Shown here piece after piece: positions 22,101-34,965 of a stretch of DNA of 64,000 nucleotides. A program made the position numbers and the translations under genes. Position 1 is the first letter of the stretch; each line of letters begins with the position of its first letter. The notes below the pieces were generated by a model that worked only from the letters and a program-made list of their open reading frames with translations, made no database searches and was not told the DNA's origin. Location: positions 38,537,218-38,601,217 of the forward strand of contig OY987263.1 in assembly GCA_963920665.1 (NCBI GenBank), given 5' to 3'. The stretch comes from Straminergon stramineum (Eukaryota > Streptophyta > Bryopsida > Hypnales > Calliergonaceae).

Positions 22101-23983
22101 AGAGAGTGCAGCTATTGAATCCGTGTGACCTGAGATCAATTGAAAGCAAGAATGAAGATTAAGGCAAAACAGAAAGGTTCTTCCCTCCGTATGGGGCAAC
22201 CACGAAAAGAAAACAAAGAAACCTTCGCGGTAAGCGAATCAAAAGAGTCCTGCAACAAGTATGCAACAACTTCTATACTTCCTGATAGCTAACTTCCTTC
22301 AATTCTACAAATATGCGCCAACCGTAGGGTCATGGCGCAATTCCTTCCAAGGAAACGAAGACAAACGGCTTAAGCTAGAATGTTATGGCCAACAAACTCA
22401 ATTACCTTGAAGCTTCTTGTGAGACTCTCCATCACCAACCCGCCAAATAAAGGCAACGTCATCTCCACCTCCGGTGGCAACCAAGTCAGTATCAGCGGGA
22501 CTAAAAGCCACTGCGTACACAGGTCCTGCATGAGTGTCATCCCATATCCATTAGCTGTGCAAGAGATATTGTGACTCCACGAAACGTTATCCAAAGAGTA
22601 AAGGCCTAACGAAACAAAGTAAGTACAATGATACAATATCCCATCAGAGTGCTGCAATGACATTGTCAGGACGGTGAATCCTCAAATGTAAGAGACCGCC
22701 GAGACAAACACCGACTACATACTCCCAATTCCACATACTAAACCTTAGTTCGAACTAAAATCTACACAATTCCAAAAATGTCTTCTGGACAACAAAATAA
22801 ATGCTAAGAATATCACATTGTTCAATGCCTACCTGAATGACCAGAGAACGCGTGCACTGAATCATCCTGCTCGGGAAACCCAGCGTCGCTCTCATCCATG
22901 TCTGTGCAAAATCGCGTAAGGTTGACTTTAGCATATTAAAAAGCAGAAATATAGATGTTGCATCCAAAACATGCTATAATCCACCAGTATCTTACCTAAT
23001 CAAACACCCACAAAATATTCAAACTGAGCATGTAATATCATTCTCCAGGAAATACTAGAAAAACAGCTAATATAAACCATGATCACATGAGAATATTCTT
23101 TAACCCAGAGCAGTGACTAAAAGGCTTAAAAACTTACCAAAATCGTCGCTTCCTCTACCTCGTCCATCACCTCCATGTCCTCCGTCTCCGTCTCCTCCAC
23201 TTCCATCTCCTCCATCATCCGCACCCTCGTCTATATCCGGCAAATCTGCAGCAAAAAATTTAACTGTCATGCTAACAAACCAGAAGGAGCAATCGCAAAT
23301 GCACAAATGACTAGTCTACCAAATCAAATTAGGGCTGCCAATAAGATCCCCAACGTTAGGACTTGCAGTTCAAGTTAACAATTCTGAATCATAATTCTGT
23401 CAAGATAAAAAGAAATTCTGCATGATGACGAACGAGAAGGAGCAATCACAAATGCAAAAAATCGACTAAGGGCTGCCAAGAAGATCCCTAACGTTAAGAC
23501 TTCCTGCTCAAGTTAACGAGTCTGAGTTACAATTTTGTCAACACAAAAGAATTATCTGTCACGATGACGAAAGAGAGGGAGAAATTAATAATTCTGTCAA
23601 AACACAAAAAATTAATCTCTCATGATGACGGACGAGAAGGAGCAATCAAAAATGCACAAAATCACTCTTCTACACGTTAAGATCCTCGACGACAAGATTC
23701 GCTAATCAAGCTAACAACACTGTAATAATTCTTTGTAGGCAGAAATAGAACCAAACGTGCCTTCCTCATCCACATCATATTCTTCCAAAACGTCGGCGTC
23801 ATTCACGAATATCGGACCGTCATCCTCTTCATTCTCCTGCAAAGCCACAAAAAACACACCGAATTTCCAAGTCATTCCCAACCCCGTCGTCATGAAGGCA
23901 GTCAATTACAACTCAGCGGTGGCTCATAAACCTCACAGCAATTCACAACTTGCCTGCGGAGGACGCGAGGTAGGAACCGTCAT
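19147..23983 (-). CDS. AAMP-type WD40 repeat protein
   Basis: Thirteen exons, high to low: 23983-23954, 23836-23761, 23245-23138, 22901-22833, 22525-22406, 22129-21984, 21615-21468, 21247-21164, 20812-20697, 20417-20359, 20223-20133, 19558-19404, 19207-19147; 420 aa, every junction in phase. The N-terminus is acidic (ENEEDDGPIFVNDADVLEEY) with a Gly/Asp-rich run (GADDGGDGSGGDGDGGHGG). Eight WD-type blades follow, e.g. TGGGDDVAFIWRV, ATGGLDGIVNVWD, AGSEDVTGWLWN, TGSEDGSFRVWNP, TGSLDGKVRAWDG, SGSDDGTARVF. Order and wording match angio-associated migratory cell protein (human about 434 aa), a conserved eukaryotic propeller linked to 60S ribosome biogenesis in yeast (Sqt1-related). The first two introns appear to use GC donors. 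It is transcribed divergently from the PPR gene. Confidence 0.93.
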
Positions 23984-24578
23984 TTCGGCTCGCAAGTTCA
24001 ATTCGAAAGAAAGAGAGCTCGTTCTCAAAATGCCGGTGCAAAACCTCCGCTACCAAGAATCGCTACGGGTAAGGAGGAAGCACAAATTCAGATGTCTTGC
24101 GAGATGAATCGGGAATCGATTTTCTTGACCCACAAAGGGCAGGCAAAAGCGAGGACACAAATATGTAGGAAGCCATGCAAGGGGACTCCCACTTTACTCG
24201 GAAGGAAAGTAGTTAGGGCTTGGGGAGCAAAAGAGCCCGAACCATTTGGGACGGGTTTCAAGTGTGAAATGGGCCAGGGTTTTTCTTTCAAGGCCAATAC
24301 TCTGCCCCTTCTTCCCGGCCTCTTTCCTACGACGGATAGAGTATCTCGAACTGCTCGCTTCTACTGTAGAGAGCAGCGCTGCACCCGAGTTATGGCTCGC
24401 TCGCTCGTTATCGGAGCGCAACACAATCACCCAGTTTGCTGATTTCCTTATGGGGCACTGTAGCTCGCCCAAAACCCTCGAGTGTGCTCTCAGCGACCAG
24501 AATTGGGACGGTTAAGCATTTCAAGGATTGTCTGGTGTTTGTCTCCCACGGTATCTTGTTTTTTGCAGATTAGAGGCC
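23984..24578. promoter_or_regulatory. shared divergent promoter region (WD40 gene / PPR gene)
   Basis: About 595 bp separate the two start codons, which point away from each other. The interval must hold both leaders and promoters. ORFs in it on either strand look incidental. The T-rich tract and acceptor TTTTTTGCAG just before 24579 suggest a 5'-UTR intron in the PPR gene. Confidence 0.6.
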
Positions 24579-27500
24579 ATGGCGACCTTGCATTTGGTAC
24601 TGCAAGCGAGGTGCGCACGCTTCTACAAATTGCTTGCAGCTCATAGTTTTGACATTTTGTAGAGAACACACTTGTAGATAACCCTAGTCCCGAGAGGTAC
24701 GGGATTGTAGAAAATCTAGTCATCAATGCTAATTTGGCTAGACATTTGACATAAACCTTGCCAATAGGAATGCGACTAGGTTTTCTGGAATAATTTTGCG
24801 GGGAATTTTCTGGTGGACATGAATGTGGGAATTCGTCCGGGTACTTTGTGGAAGTGTGACCTCCATAATATGTTCGCTTATTCAAATTGTTCGGGTGGAA
24901 TGTTGAGACTGTGTATCAGCATTTGTAACGGAAGAGTGAGTTAATTCAGTTCATTCTTGTGCAGACTTGATGGATGTCAGCTTGTAGGGAAGAATATACC
25001 TCTGAGCAAGCGTTCTTGCAAGCCTGTTTTCTTGAAGCATAAAGATGCCCCTTCCAGACAAGCTTTGCAGGTGGTTGCGCAGGCCGTGGCGGATATTGTT
25101 GTAGAAACGAAGAAGAGTGCAGGAGAGTCATTGTCTAGGGTAGCTAGGAAACAATTGAAGTGGGAAAGAATGATGAAGGAAATTGACGATTCAGGCTCAG
25201 CAGTTGCAATATTAAGTAGTCGGAAAGAAGATGGCAAAATTGCGAGGAGTGATGTTTTAGGAACGCTTATTAGACTACGACAGCTCAATAAGTGGGGTAT
25301 GGTTCTAGAGGTAAGACTTCTTCAAATCATTCTTTGCTTGCACAGTTACAGCAATTCACAAATAAAATGATCTAGTAGCACTCTGTGCTGCAATGTCACA
25401 ACAAAAGATATGGATTCTTGGACTGAACCCATCTCAAAAGAATTCGATTGATAAAGAAGCACCAGATTCATTCAGCCCTCATGTAGTGTTAATGTTGAGT
25501 TAACCTTACAATGTTAGTATCATTGGCAGTTACTTTTTATTCCACTGGCAACTACTAGGTCAACAGTAACTCAGCATTAAATGTAACGTTATCTTGATTG
25601 ATCTAATGTTTCATCATATTAATTCCCCATTGATAACTTCGTGAATCTAAATAAGATCTTTTGGAGATGAAGATTCATGGTGTCATGACTTGAACTTATG
25701 GCCTTTCTTTGACCCGCATGTTCAGGTTTTGGTTTGGCTGAAGAAGCAGGATTGGTGGAGTTTTGGTGTTCAGGATTTTAATTTGATAATTGCTGCCTAT
25801 GGAAAGTTGGGCCAACCCGGAAATGCTGAGTCAAGTTTCACGGAGATGCGTGAGGCAGGGTTGGAACCCAATGTAGCCTGTTTCACGTCACTCCTTGAAG
25901 CTCATGCACGGGCTGATAATTTTGAGCGGGCTGAGTCGATATACCAAGAAATGGTGGAAACAGGCCCGGCTCCTACGGAGGTCACTTACCATGTCTATAT
26001 CAACGCACTCTGCAAGGTACAATGACAAGGTTTCTTGAATGTTAAATTGCACTTGATGTTTCTCATTTTACATTACATGTCGCATAGTCCGAAGCACGCT
26101 GTATGCATAATGCAACACACCAATTTCACCATATACTGCGGTATAGTGAATATTTTGTGTGTGCAAAACTACTATGGGCAAAAGTAATTTTGAGAAATAC
26201 ATGTGACCGGTGAACTGTAAAAGATTAAGCCACTGTAATTAAGAAAAGTAAAGATGAGGAAGGCCTCTTGGAAATACTATGACCCACAGCATATTGTTGC
26301 TTGCTTGACGTCATCACAAAACCATGGCTAGCTTCCAGTGTCTCATATGCTTGGTGGATTCCAGGCTGAGCGGTTCAATGATGCGGAGAGGATCTTCAAA
26401 AGCATGGGTGAGAAGGATGAGGCGAAACCAGATTCGCGCTTGTACAATCTAATGATGCACACGTATGGCAAGGCTGGGAAACTCTCGGAGCAACAGGCTC
26501 TTTTTCGGCAGATGAAGGGCTCAGGCGTTCCTATGACAGCAGTTACTTTCAACAGTTTGATGGCGTTCCAGAAGACCGTTGCAGATGCCGAGGCTTGCTT
26601 GCGACATGTATGGTTTCCGTAATTCATTATATCTCTCTTTTTTTACTTTTTCTGCCTATGGTGATGGTCTTTGCACGTTTAAAGTCCACTTTGTTTTCAG
26701 TATTGAAATGTGTTCATAAGAATGGTCGTTCTCGTCCAGGTTTGGGAGTAGTGTCAAGTTTGTACGCTGTGTCTAAGGATGGGTTTAGTACGGGTTTATA
26801 TTTGACAGGACAAGCCTGTAGGACAAGAGATTTCAGCCATATTTTAAGAACTCGAGTGGTGGTTGTTCAGAATTTGGAAGTTTGTCCTTACGGGCTTTAC
26901 ATTCTGTCTTGGAGGTAATCATGAGAATCAGAATGTACTGGGCTCCAACTAATTATATCTGTTCCTTGCTTGTCCTCGAGGCTTGTCCGGAGAAGTGCGG
27001 AAAGCCAGCCTAGTTCAAATCGGAGTGTTGTTCTTGCAGAGCCATGTAGAATAGTTCAGATCTTCGTCAAGAGGACGTGGTTACGGGATAATTTGTAACA
27101 GGTGACAGTTGCTCTATCTTTGTCCCAGATGCAAGCTGCCAAAATTAATCCTGATGTTATTACGTATACTGGGCTGATCAATGCCTACTCGAAGGCTAGG
27201 CGTGTCGAAGAAGCGCAAGCTGTATTTCGTGAAATGGTAGCGTCTGGTATCAGGTTAGCATCAAGTGCACCCTCCAAGTTTGCGATCATCACATCTGGAT
27301 AAACCGCTTTAATACTAACATCACTGCTAGACTTTCCAAGTGCATGAAATTGACTGTTACGTGGCCAAGATAAAAATAGGAGCTCCACTTGGAAACCAAT
27401 AGTCAATTTCAATAACTTCCAACACGTAATTCTATGATTAATAAATGCAGAGTATGATTTCTTCTTCCTATTGGTACGCATTGTTACCTTCCCAAAAGGT

Positions 27501-28572
27501 TTCTAAAGACATGGAAGCAACCACTTCGGGCCATTTGGCTCTTTAGGGATCAGTTCAGTTGTGATGCTCTCGCTCAGCCCTAGGATGATTATTCAAACCT
27601 ATCTCTTTTTTGCAGGCCTTCGAGAACTGCATATAACACCCTCTTAGATGCATATGCGAGATGCAAAGAAGTGGAGGGAGCAGAGAACCTTTTTAAGAAG
27701 ATGGGACAAGACAGGTACCAAGCTACTTCCCCTTCTTTTCTCTTAATGACGTCGTGACTGAATCATTCAGAAAATTATATGATCATGCTGTTTTGCTGTA
27801 ATACAAACTAGTTTAACACCGGTCCAGAAGCACTGGAAAGTGACTCCCGCGCATAGAACCATACATGAAGGTGGACCAAGTCTACTACCCAAGGTTACTC
27901 AAAATTGGACTAAGCAATTCTATGCAGAACTGCCCTTTGTGATCACAAACACAGACAGACACATGAACAAACCTACTCTTTTCATTCATCCCAAGTAATA
28001 CTTGAATCGTAATTTATGACCGAATTGATGAAATTGGGGTAAATTATATATCTGTACAAAGATATGCAATAATACAAGGATTCAGGCGTTGGCAGGTTAA
28101 TTCTTTTGTGTTCAATGCACTTCTCACAATGTCACTATCCTTCCTGTAATGCAGATGCCGACCAGACGTTCATTCATATACAACGCTCCTAGCTGCCTAC
28201 GCTAATTCGGGAAACATGAAAAAGGCTGAGCAGTTGATGAAGAGGATGAAGCAGGCGGGTTTAGAACCAAATGTAGTAACATATGGAACTCTGATGCTGG
28301 GCTACACAAGTGTGCATGACACTCCTGCATTGCTGCAATCTTTCGAGGACATGAAGAAGGCAGGCATCAAGCCAAATACAACCATCTTCACGCTCTTGGT
28401 CAGAACGTTTGGTCAGCAGGGGAAGTTTGAGGATGCTCTGGCTTGGTTTAAGATGATGGTGGACTCTGGGTGCTTTGCTGATCAAAGGGCAAGAGCAGCT
28501 CTCATGGATGCCTGTCAATCTAGTGCACAGAAAGAGGAAGTACTAGATTATTTCGGCACTTTGCTATTGTAA
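24579..28572 (+). CDS. P-class pentatricopeptide repeat protein, PPR287-like
   Basis: Seven exons: 24579-24610, 24965-25310, 25726-26016, 26365-26607, 27129-27253, 27616-27714, 28155-28572; 517 aa, all GT-AG and in phase. The N-terminal part (WERMMKEIDDSGSAVAILSS, LGTLIRLRQLNKWGMVLEVL, WWSFGVQDFNLIIAAYGKLG) matches the arrangement I recall for Arabidopsis PPR287 (At3g59040). Around ten 35-residue PPR units follow, e.g. EAGLEPNVACFTSLLEAHAR, INPDVITYTGLINAYSKA, CRPDVHSYTTLLAAYANS, LEPNVVTYGTLMLGYTSV. There is no E, DYW or SMR extension. PPR proteins bind organellar RNA, one base per repeat; the N-terminus (MATLHLVLQARLDG) could target a plastid or mitochondrion. Length is slightly below the Arabidopsis protein. 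The RNA target is not deducible here. Confidence 0.92.
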
Positions 28573-30838
28573 CTTCATTGCTATTGTTATTTGCTTAACT
28601 TTAGATGGTTCAATTATACTTCACAACTGACTGCCCTTCCCTTTGTGTTGGAAGAGATGGGGCGTACCAAAATAGGATAATTTTGCCACATTAAACTCGC
28701 CTTATTTAGCTGAGCTCACACCAAGTACCCCTTGTGGGTTGTGACAGTGGTGAAACAATACAATTGCCCAATTACAGCATTTGACTTATGTACTGTTATT
28801 AACTTGAGGAGCCTGAATTTAGCAAGGAATGACTAATGTAGATTTTGTTTTTGAATACATTTATGATGATGTTTTTATCTTATTCAAAAACATCTTGAGT
28901 AATGTTAAACCCTTTTGATGCTCTAATTCAGAGATAAGATGGCTTCCTTTGAATTATTTAAAAGGACTCTGAAAAAGCAATGCCTCCCGAATGGGACGCG
29001 TTCGTGAGAAATCAATCTCACTGAAATTCTCAACACGTACTCAGAAAAGTTATTTGCCAACTTCGACTTATAACCGACCTGTGAAGCACTGAAATGTTCT
29101 GCAATACCAAGTGACAAGAAGCGGAAAAGTCTGACTCTGTTAATCCATGAGAGTTTGGAAGGTCACAACATACGAACCCAGTACATGCATGCACAAGCTA
29201 GGTGAATTAGATGAATGAAATGAAATAAAAGACTGGCTAGTTTCACTGGCGTGATTATACCAGAAGTATATAGTTTACTTTGTACTTAACTGTCTGTGTC
29301 TTAGTGACTAACTGTTGTACTCTAGAACCTCGGCCCGCTCGAATTGAAAGGGCGAAACTTAAGTTCAGGCAAATAATTTCATGTCTCCATAACCCGCATT
29401 TTCACCGGCACTGCTGTTCGCTATCTACGCCATTAATTGCTGTAATTTATCCGCTGTTTCCATGAGTGGTGTCGGAGGATATCGGACAAGTCTCCAAAAT
29501 TTGACTGAGGCATTATCAATCATGCATGCACATACCATTCCAGGCCAGGGATGCGGTAAAGGGCGATTTCTCTTCCGAGCAAGAGTAACGTACATCGAGT
29601 CCTTGAGCGGCAATTCAGGCTTGGCCATGAAGCAACAAGGTGCCATGCCCGCCACAGGATTTCGCAGACTGCGGCCGTGCGACCTCGTCGTATTGATTTT
29701 CCTCGACCAACTGAGGTATTACGTTGGAGTTCAAGTTGACTGCTAGCAGCGCCGACACTGAGGCATAATTTGGAAATGCGGGATAACCTCAGTGAGCTGC
29801 TAAATGCATTCGCAGTGCAGGGACGTAAAGCCGTGTTAGCGACAAATTAAAATCAATTGAACCAGGATCATTCGATGATCGCAATCGAGCCTCTAGTCAG
29901 AAATTAAGATATTTAGATTATTACATGAAACTTCAAATATATTGGATATTCAAAATTATATTTCCTACTGATCAGTATTCGAACCGTTGAAGTCGAAGAT
30001 GGATTTATGTGTGCAGGAATCCAAAAAGTCAAAGACAAATGAGCATCGTTAGCCTTGCAAACATGGAAGGAGTACATGGAGTTAATTCAGTAACCAGGTG
30101 CCCGATTGGCAAGGAATTAAGAATCTACATGTTGAGCTAGAGCGTGGATGAGCAGTAGGATGAACTAAGTTCATACCAGCTAGCTGTGCAGCGTATTCGG
30201 ATGCAGATATTCATCACCTCCAATCCACCATGTGAAGTAATTTGTATCCTCCACGTACCAAAGCTGTTGCCCATGCTGTCGAATGAATACTTTCAGAATC
30301 TGCATGCATATATAATCTGTTCAAGAATTGCTAGCTTCCGTGAGTTAATTACTTCAGGTTGTAACTGTAGCTGGTGTAGTAAATGTTTTGCATAGGGCCG
30401 GGCAGTTAGGTGCAAATACGGAGTGAATTTAAAGTTCCATTTTCGCTTAGTTAATTAGCTAGCTAGTCGATTAAGTAAGTTAGATCGATCGGGAGACAAA
30501 ATAAATTGAACTAACGACGCAGCTCCCTGACTGAGCCGAAGAATTTTTGGCCCCTCTTCAAGACAGCTAGATGGCAATCAAAATAATGGAAGTCGTCTCA
30601 CCTCGTCATTGAACTTCATTCGAATTCAGCAAGTCTCGATCACCTCACGCTCCCGATTTAATTTCTTCACTAGCCACCGGCCTATCCAAACTTTGTAAGT
30701 GATATAATTCTTGAAATTGTTTCCGATCCAGCTGTTCCATCAATGTATCCAGATGATGATAGCAGTCCTCTACCTAATTCAAATCGATGAGACTAAATCT
30801 ATTAGCGACTCACTGCCTAGCTAAGTAGCTACTTCTAC
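28573..30838. other. intergenic region, no supported gene
   Basis: The PPR 3' UTR presumably occupies the first few hundred bases. A 94-codon plus frame at 29462-29746 and smaller frames have no recognisable features. A short stretch near 29320 (TAGAACCTCGGCCCGC) resembles 42110 (TAGAACCTCCGCCCAGC), hinting at a shared dispersed repeat. Confidence 0.45.
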
Positions 30839-31033
30839 CTACATAAAGAGTTGGATCGCAATTCGGATCGCCGTGGCCGTGAAAACCGAGCAAACCAGGG
30901 CTAAAGCTACAATCGAATTTGTTATCGGGATTTCCTCTACGATGACTCCCTCATCATCCGAACATTCGCTAGCTGCAGCGGATTCAGAACGCGCAGTATC
31001 CCAACGCAAAACAATGACTGGCCTGCGCCCCAT
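30839..31033 (-). CDS. candidate small tail-anchored membrane protein (64 aa)
   Basis: The ATG has a good context (CGCCATGGG). The protein has a basic start (MGRRPVIVLRW), a Ser/Ala then acidic linker (ECSDDEGVIVEE) and a single hydrophobic C-terminal helix (SIVALALVCSVFTATAIRIA) ending in LFM. This ordered layout is what a tail-anchored microprotein would have and is unusual for a chance frame. I recognise no family, see no neighbouring exon, and the antisense frame is also open, so it may be spurious. Confidence 0.35.
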   Translation of the reverse strand: MGRRPVIVLRWDTARSESAAASECSDDEGVIVEEIPITNSIVALALVCSVFTATAIRIAIQLFM

Positions 31034-31380
31034 GGCGAAAAAACTACATCAGCTAACTGTCCACGAAATTGCAAGTGCGCGCGGTACAACGCCCGAAGCA
31101 GTTAGAGACGATGGAAGTCATGGAGCAAAACCGATGGAGACGAATGAGAGACTTAATGAAATTCATGAGACAGATTCAAAGCTTCATTTGGGCGGGGACT
31201 CAGCAAGCAAGGCGGAAATCAAATAGGAAGGAATGTGAGTTCCGTTACCCCTGGAAGGACGCTGCCCCCGCTCTTTTATCAAAAGGGAGTGACCCAGAAA
31301 ATTCAAATTCAAAAAATTCAAAAATTTAAAAATACCTTAGGTGCAATCTTCATTTTTATTTTTTCCTTGAAAGTTATTCA

Positions 31381-31580
31381 TTGGATATTTATAGTTTTTC
31401 ATCGTTCCTATTGGATTAATTTGAGATATTTCATGCATCATTTGGACATTTATAGTTTTTTATCATTTCTACTAGGTTAATTTGAGATATTCTATGCAAC
31501 ATTTGGACATTTTGATAGTTTTTCATCCTTCCTACTAGGTTAAATTGTGGTATTCTGTACAGCATTTGGACATATATAGT
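31381..31580. repeat. 60-62-bp AT-rich tandem repeat
   Basis: Units start at 31381, 31441, 31502 and 31564 (TTGGAYATTTATAGTTTTT...TTGAGATATT); three full units and a partial fourth. They are moderately diverged. Confidence 0.8.
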
Positions 31581-34542
31581 GGCTTCGAATGTTGATCAAT
31601 GTGTAAATTAACCCTTTAAGGATGAAGAGTATAGTTCAAATTACTAAAATTGTAAAGATTATTATAAAATGCAATTGAGAATAATAATGTGATGATAGAT
31701 TTTGCATAAATATTCAAAAATATGATCTATAGATAATATCCATAAGGTTGGATCTAATGAGTTATTTTGGAAAAAAAGACATCCAAAAATATTTATTATG
31801 TTCACTATTTAAAGATAGATTTAGGATCATTTAAAGGTTAACAATAGGTGAGACATATAATTTTTGTAATCACAAACTTTAGTAATGAACTATGTTTAAG
31901 AAGATCTTAGCTTTAATTAATGGAGTAATTGAAAATCAAATGTAATATATAGTAATTACAACTACTTTTGCAATGTGAATCAATAATTTTCACTTGGAAC
32001 TACAATACAAGTGTACAATATTTTGAATTGTTTGACATTGATGACTAGTAGTAAAACACCAATGAAAGTTGAATAGACCAAATATGATCAATTGAAAACA
32101 CATGCGCTATAAACTTCAATAAAAATTCCACTTGCATCAAGCACTTGACCCCTTATGGCCTAAAGTAACCAAAACTATCCATTCCAAATTAAAAAAGGCT
32201 CCCTACACATCACTAAGGTAGGAAATTGTTGAGCACTCTAGCGATTTTGGTTTAGGCATGTGTCAAGATTAAGTTCATGTAATTAGTAAGATGAGGGTGC
32301 ATACAAAATATGAGAGATGGTACTCCGATTAGACAAAGGTGAAAAAACAAATAGATAGTTTGGCATCGATTCTTGGATTGTGACCAACATTAAGTGGTCA
32401 CAAACCGTTGGGCTTAAGATGAGTTAGGAAGGGAGGGAGTGTAGTACTTAGTGAAGGAACTCTATAGCCATTGTTGCAATCTAAATGGAACTATATTGTG
32501 GATGTACAATTTTTCAACTAGATTGACTTTCATATCTTTAGATCTGATGTTTTCTATTGTGGATTATTGCTGCTGGATTTTTAAGTATCCGATGTTGTCC
32601 TTCAAAAGAACTACTATCAAAAATCCTCACTCGATAGAATCATAGTGACCCTGCCTGCCGATTCCAACAAGGAAGAATTCCAATCCCTAGTACATTTGTT
32701 CTTCGAAGGTTGGTGAATTCACAAGTCTAGTGACTCTAAAATTTTGACCAGTTATAGATTGCCCTATTGCAAGAATACTGTTCAATTTTAGAGAGCAAGC
32801 ATCCATCAATGCACTTGCCATAAATTTTGAAGTACTAAAAAGAGCTTGCAGAAGTCAGATGATTTTATTTTTTCTTCAAGATCTTAGACAAATTGCCAAA
32901 AATGAAGACATTGAAATTCCAATCAAAAAGAACTTCCAAACCCACCAAAAAGTCATTCACCAATTTGTGCAATGAAGTAAGCTAATTCTACCTAGATCTT
33001 GTGTTACAAGCGAATTTCTACTAGGGTCCAAAAAACCCATCCTCACAATGTGTTTGAGCATGGGCATTGAGGGGCTAATATTTGAAATTTTAAATGTGAC
33101 CCTATAAAACTAATACTCAATGGAGAGTGCTTTTCCATTACTTTCAACTTCAAGGCACAAGGAGGACCAAACAATCCGACTATCAATCCAACTACAAATT
33201 TCCAATAGAAAAAACTCCACAATCTAGCTCACGCTCTAAGAATATTATTTTGTCCAAATTACAAGTTGAGAAACACTCCAAGAAGGCAATTGATGTCTCA
33301 ATATACAATCTAATGCAAATAGGAGATTGTAGTCATCATAAAATCTCTTGTGGAGACAACCCTTGAAGGTATGTAGAAACCTAATTCTAATTGCAATATG
33401 CTATTTGACGTACGCAAGGTGCATGAATTGAGGTACACAATAGCATCAAAAAGTTTGTCCTCATGTTGAGCCTAATCCAATGACACATAACATTTCCAAT
33501 TTAGATCATTATTGCATCTCCTACATGTCTAAGAAGATTCAAAAAAGTCACATACTCTACCAATACTCATTGCAATTGTAGGGTGCCATATTTGAACATG
33601 ATAAGGATTAGATGTTAAAATGACATCCAAATGAAAGACACTAATAGCAGAATTATCAATACATTGCTACATGTTTTGCCATATTTTAGTACATAATTCT
33701 TCAGTGAGAAATCAAACACGGTTCCTACAGCCTTTCTAAGGATTAAAACAATGGTATCTTTTTCTTCTATACGTACATCAACAAAACTACTGATAACATC
33801 GCATTTGAATTCAGTGCAAAAATTCTGGTTCCGCCAGACATTTTCGTAACAGATTGTAAGTAATTTGCAATCCCATTCTACAGATCATCATCATGGCAGA
33901 CTAAATTTGGGAGAATATAGCAGAAATGTTTTCCCCATACTCATTGCCAGCACAAATGGTTATGGGATTGATGGGTTTTCTGCTTGTCATCCTCCACATT
34001 CAGATATGGATTCAAAAAAAGAAAACTGACTTGATTCAAGACAATAAATCAACGTGTCTTTATGCCACACGGAATTCTATACTAATTCTGGTCAAGGTTC
34101 TCCATATACTAGAGTTCTCTACGTTCTCACCGAATGATATCAACGATCAAATTGGGGTCAAAAATGAAATCCTAAACCCTAACATACCGTGGTACCTAAG
34201 CTGAATGCAACCAGCACAATCGTGTCAATATACTTCATTACAGAAAATTCCTCTGCAACGATAGCGAAACATTTCCTTAATGGAATAAAGACTGAGTCCA
34301 TCAGATGGTGCACGTTTATCAACAAGTCCGAATCCCGGCCTACAGAACAACGGACACGAGACAATTCGTGCTATTCAGACGACCTGGACACCGCTGCTGA
34401 AATGGAAAGCTTTTTGACCTACAAGAGACCGTGTACTTGAAAAATGTTGTCAGTGGAGATAACACGGTAGCAATCTCACCATTCTAGACACAGCTAAACC
34501 CTAAACCTGCATTGAGAAGAAATTTTGGCAACGCTGTAACAT
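31581..34542. other. AT-rich gene-poor region
   Basis: I see no gene I can support. Two short frames, 33127-33366 (+) and 33926-34204 (+; one hydrophobic segment GLMGFLLVILHIQIWIQ), are open but unrecognised. The base composition suggests old transposon-derived DNA. Confidence 0.5.
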
Positions 34543-34929
34543 CTACTTCTTCGCTTTCAAACTATTGTTTTCTTTTATCCTCCGCCGATTATCCAGCTTG
34601 AGCAACCGAATTACCTCATTCTCCGCCATAGACTCAGGCTTCTTCCGCTGGAGCTCACTGAGCGCGGACTTCTTATCAAGCAAGTGATTCAACCAGTCGG
34701 GATATTCGCCATCAGCGAGAATCGGCGGATCTGAGCCGTCCTTCTTGATATTTGCCCCCAGCACAGCCTTCTCCCGCAACTCCTTCGCCACCACGGGCAC
34801 AACTGGTCCCTCCGCTCCTCGTCCTTTCTTCGACTTCGCCGCAGCTCCGCCCTTCGCTGAAGCACCCGCAGCGCGCAATCGGACGCTCCCTTGAAGCGCC
34901 CGCGCCCGAGCAGCCATACCCAACATCAT
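34543..34929 (-). CDS. mitochondrial large-subunit ribosomal protein mL54
   Basis: Single exon from the ATG at 34929 (MMLGMAARARALQ), 128 aa. The first 60 residues are Arg/Ala/Gly/Lys-rich, consistent with a mitochondrial presequence and linker. The conserved domain follows: ELREKAVLGANIKKDGSDPP, then DGEYPDWLNHLLDKKSALSE, then DNRRRIKENNSLKAKK, as in the L37/mL54 family (yeast MRPL37). It belongs to the large subunit of the mitoribosome. The 63-codon frame on the same strand just upstream ends 36 bases before this ATG. A telo-box lies 23 bp upstream of the start. Confidence 0.9.
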   Translation of the reverse strand: MMLGMAARARALQGSVRLRAAGASAKGGAAAKSKKGRGAEGPVVPVVAKELREKAVLGANIKKDGSDPPILADGEYPDWLNHLLDKKSALSELQRKKPESMAENEVIRLLKLDNRRRIKENNSLKAKK

Positions 34930-34951
34930 TGTAATCACCAATAAACTTCTT

Positions 34952-34960
34952 AAACCCTAA
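34952..34960. promoter_or_regulatory. telo-box upstream of mL54
   Basis: AAACCCTAA, the plant telo-box that is enriched in promoters and leaders of ribosomal-protein genes. It sits 23 bp upstream of the mL54 ATG, within the likely leader. Confidence 0.6.
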
Positions 34961-34965
34961 TTCTT

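Noticed and set aside
23113..23378. Pro/Ser-rich plus-strand ORFs
   Set aside because: They are the antisense of the Gly/Asp-rich exon of the WD40 gene.
33926..34204. 92-codon ORF with one hydrophobic segment
   Set aside because: AT-rich context, mixed composition after the hydrophobic part and no family; too weak to call a gene.
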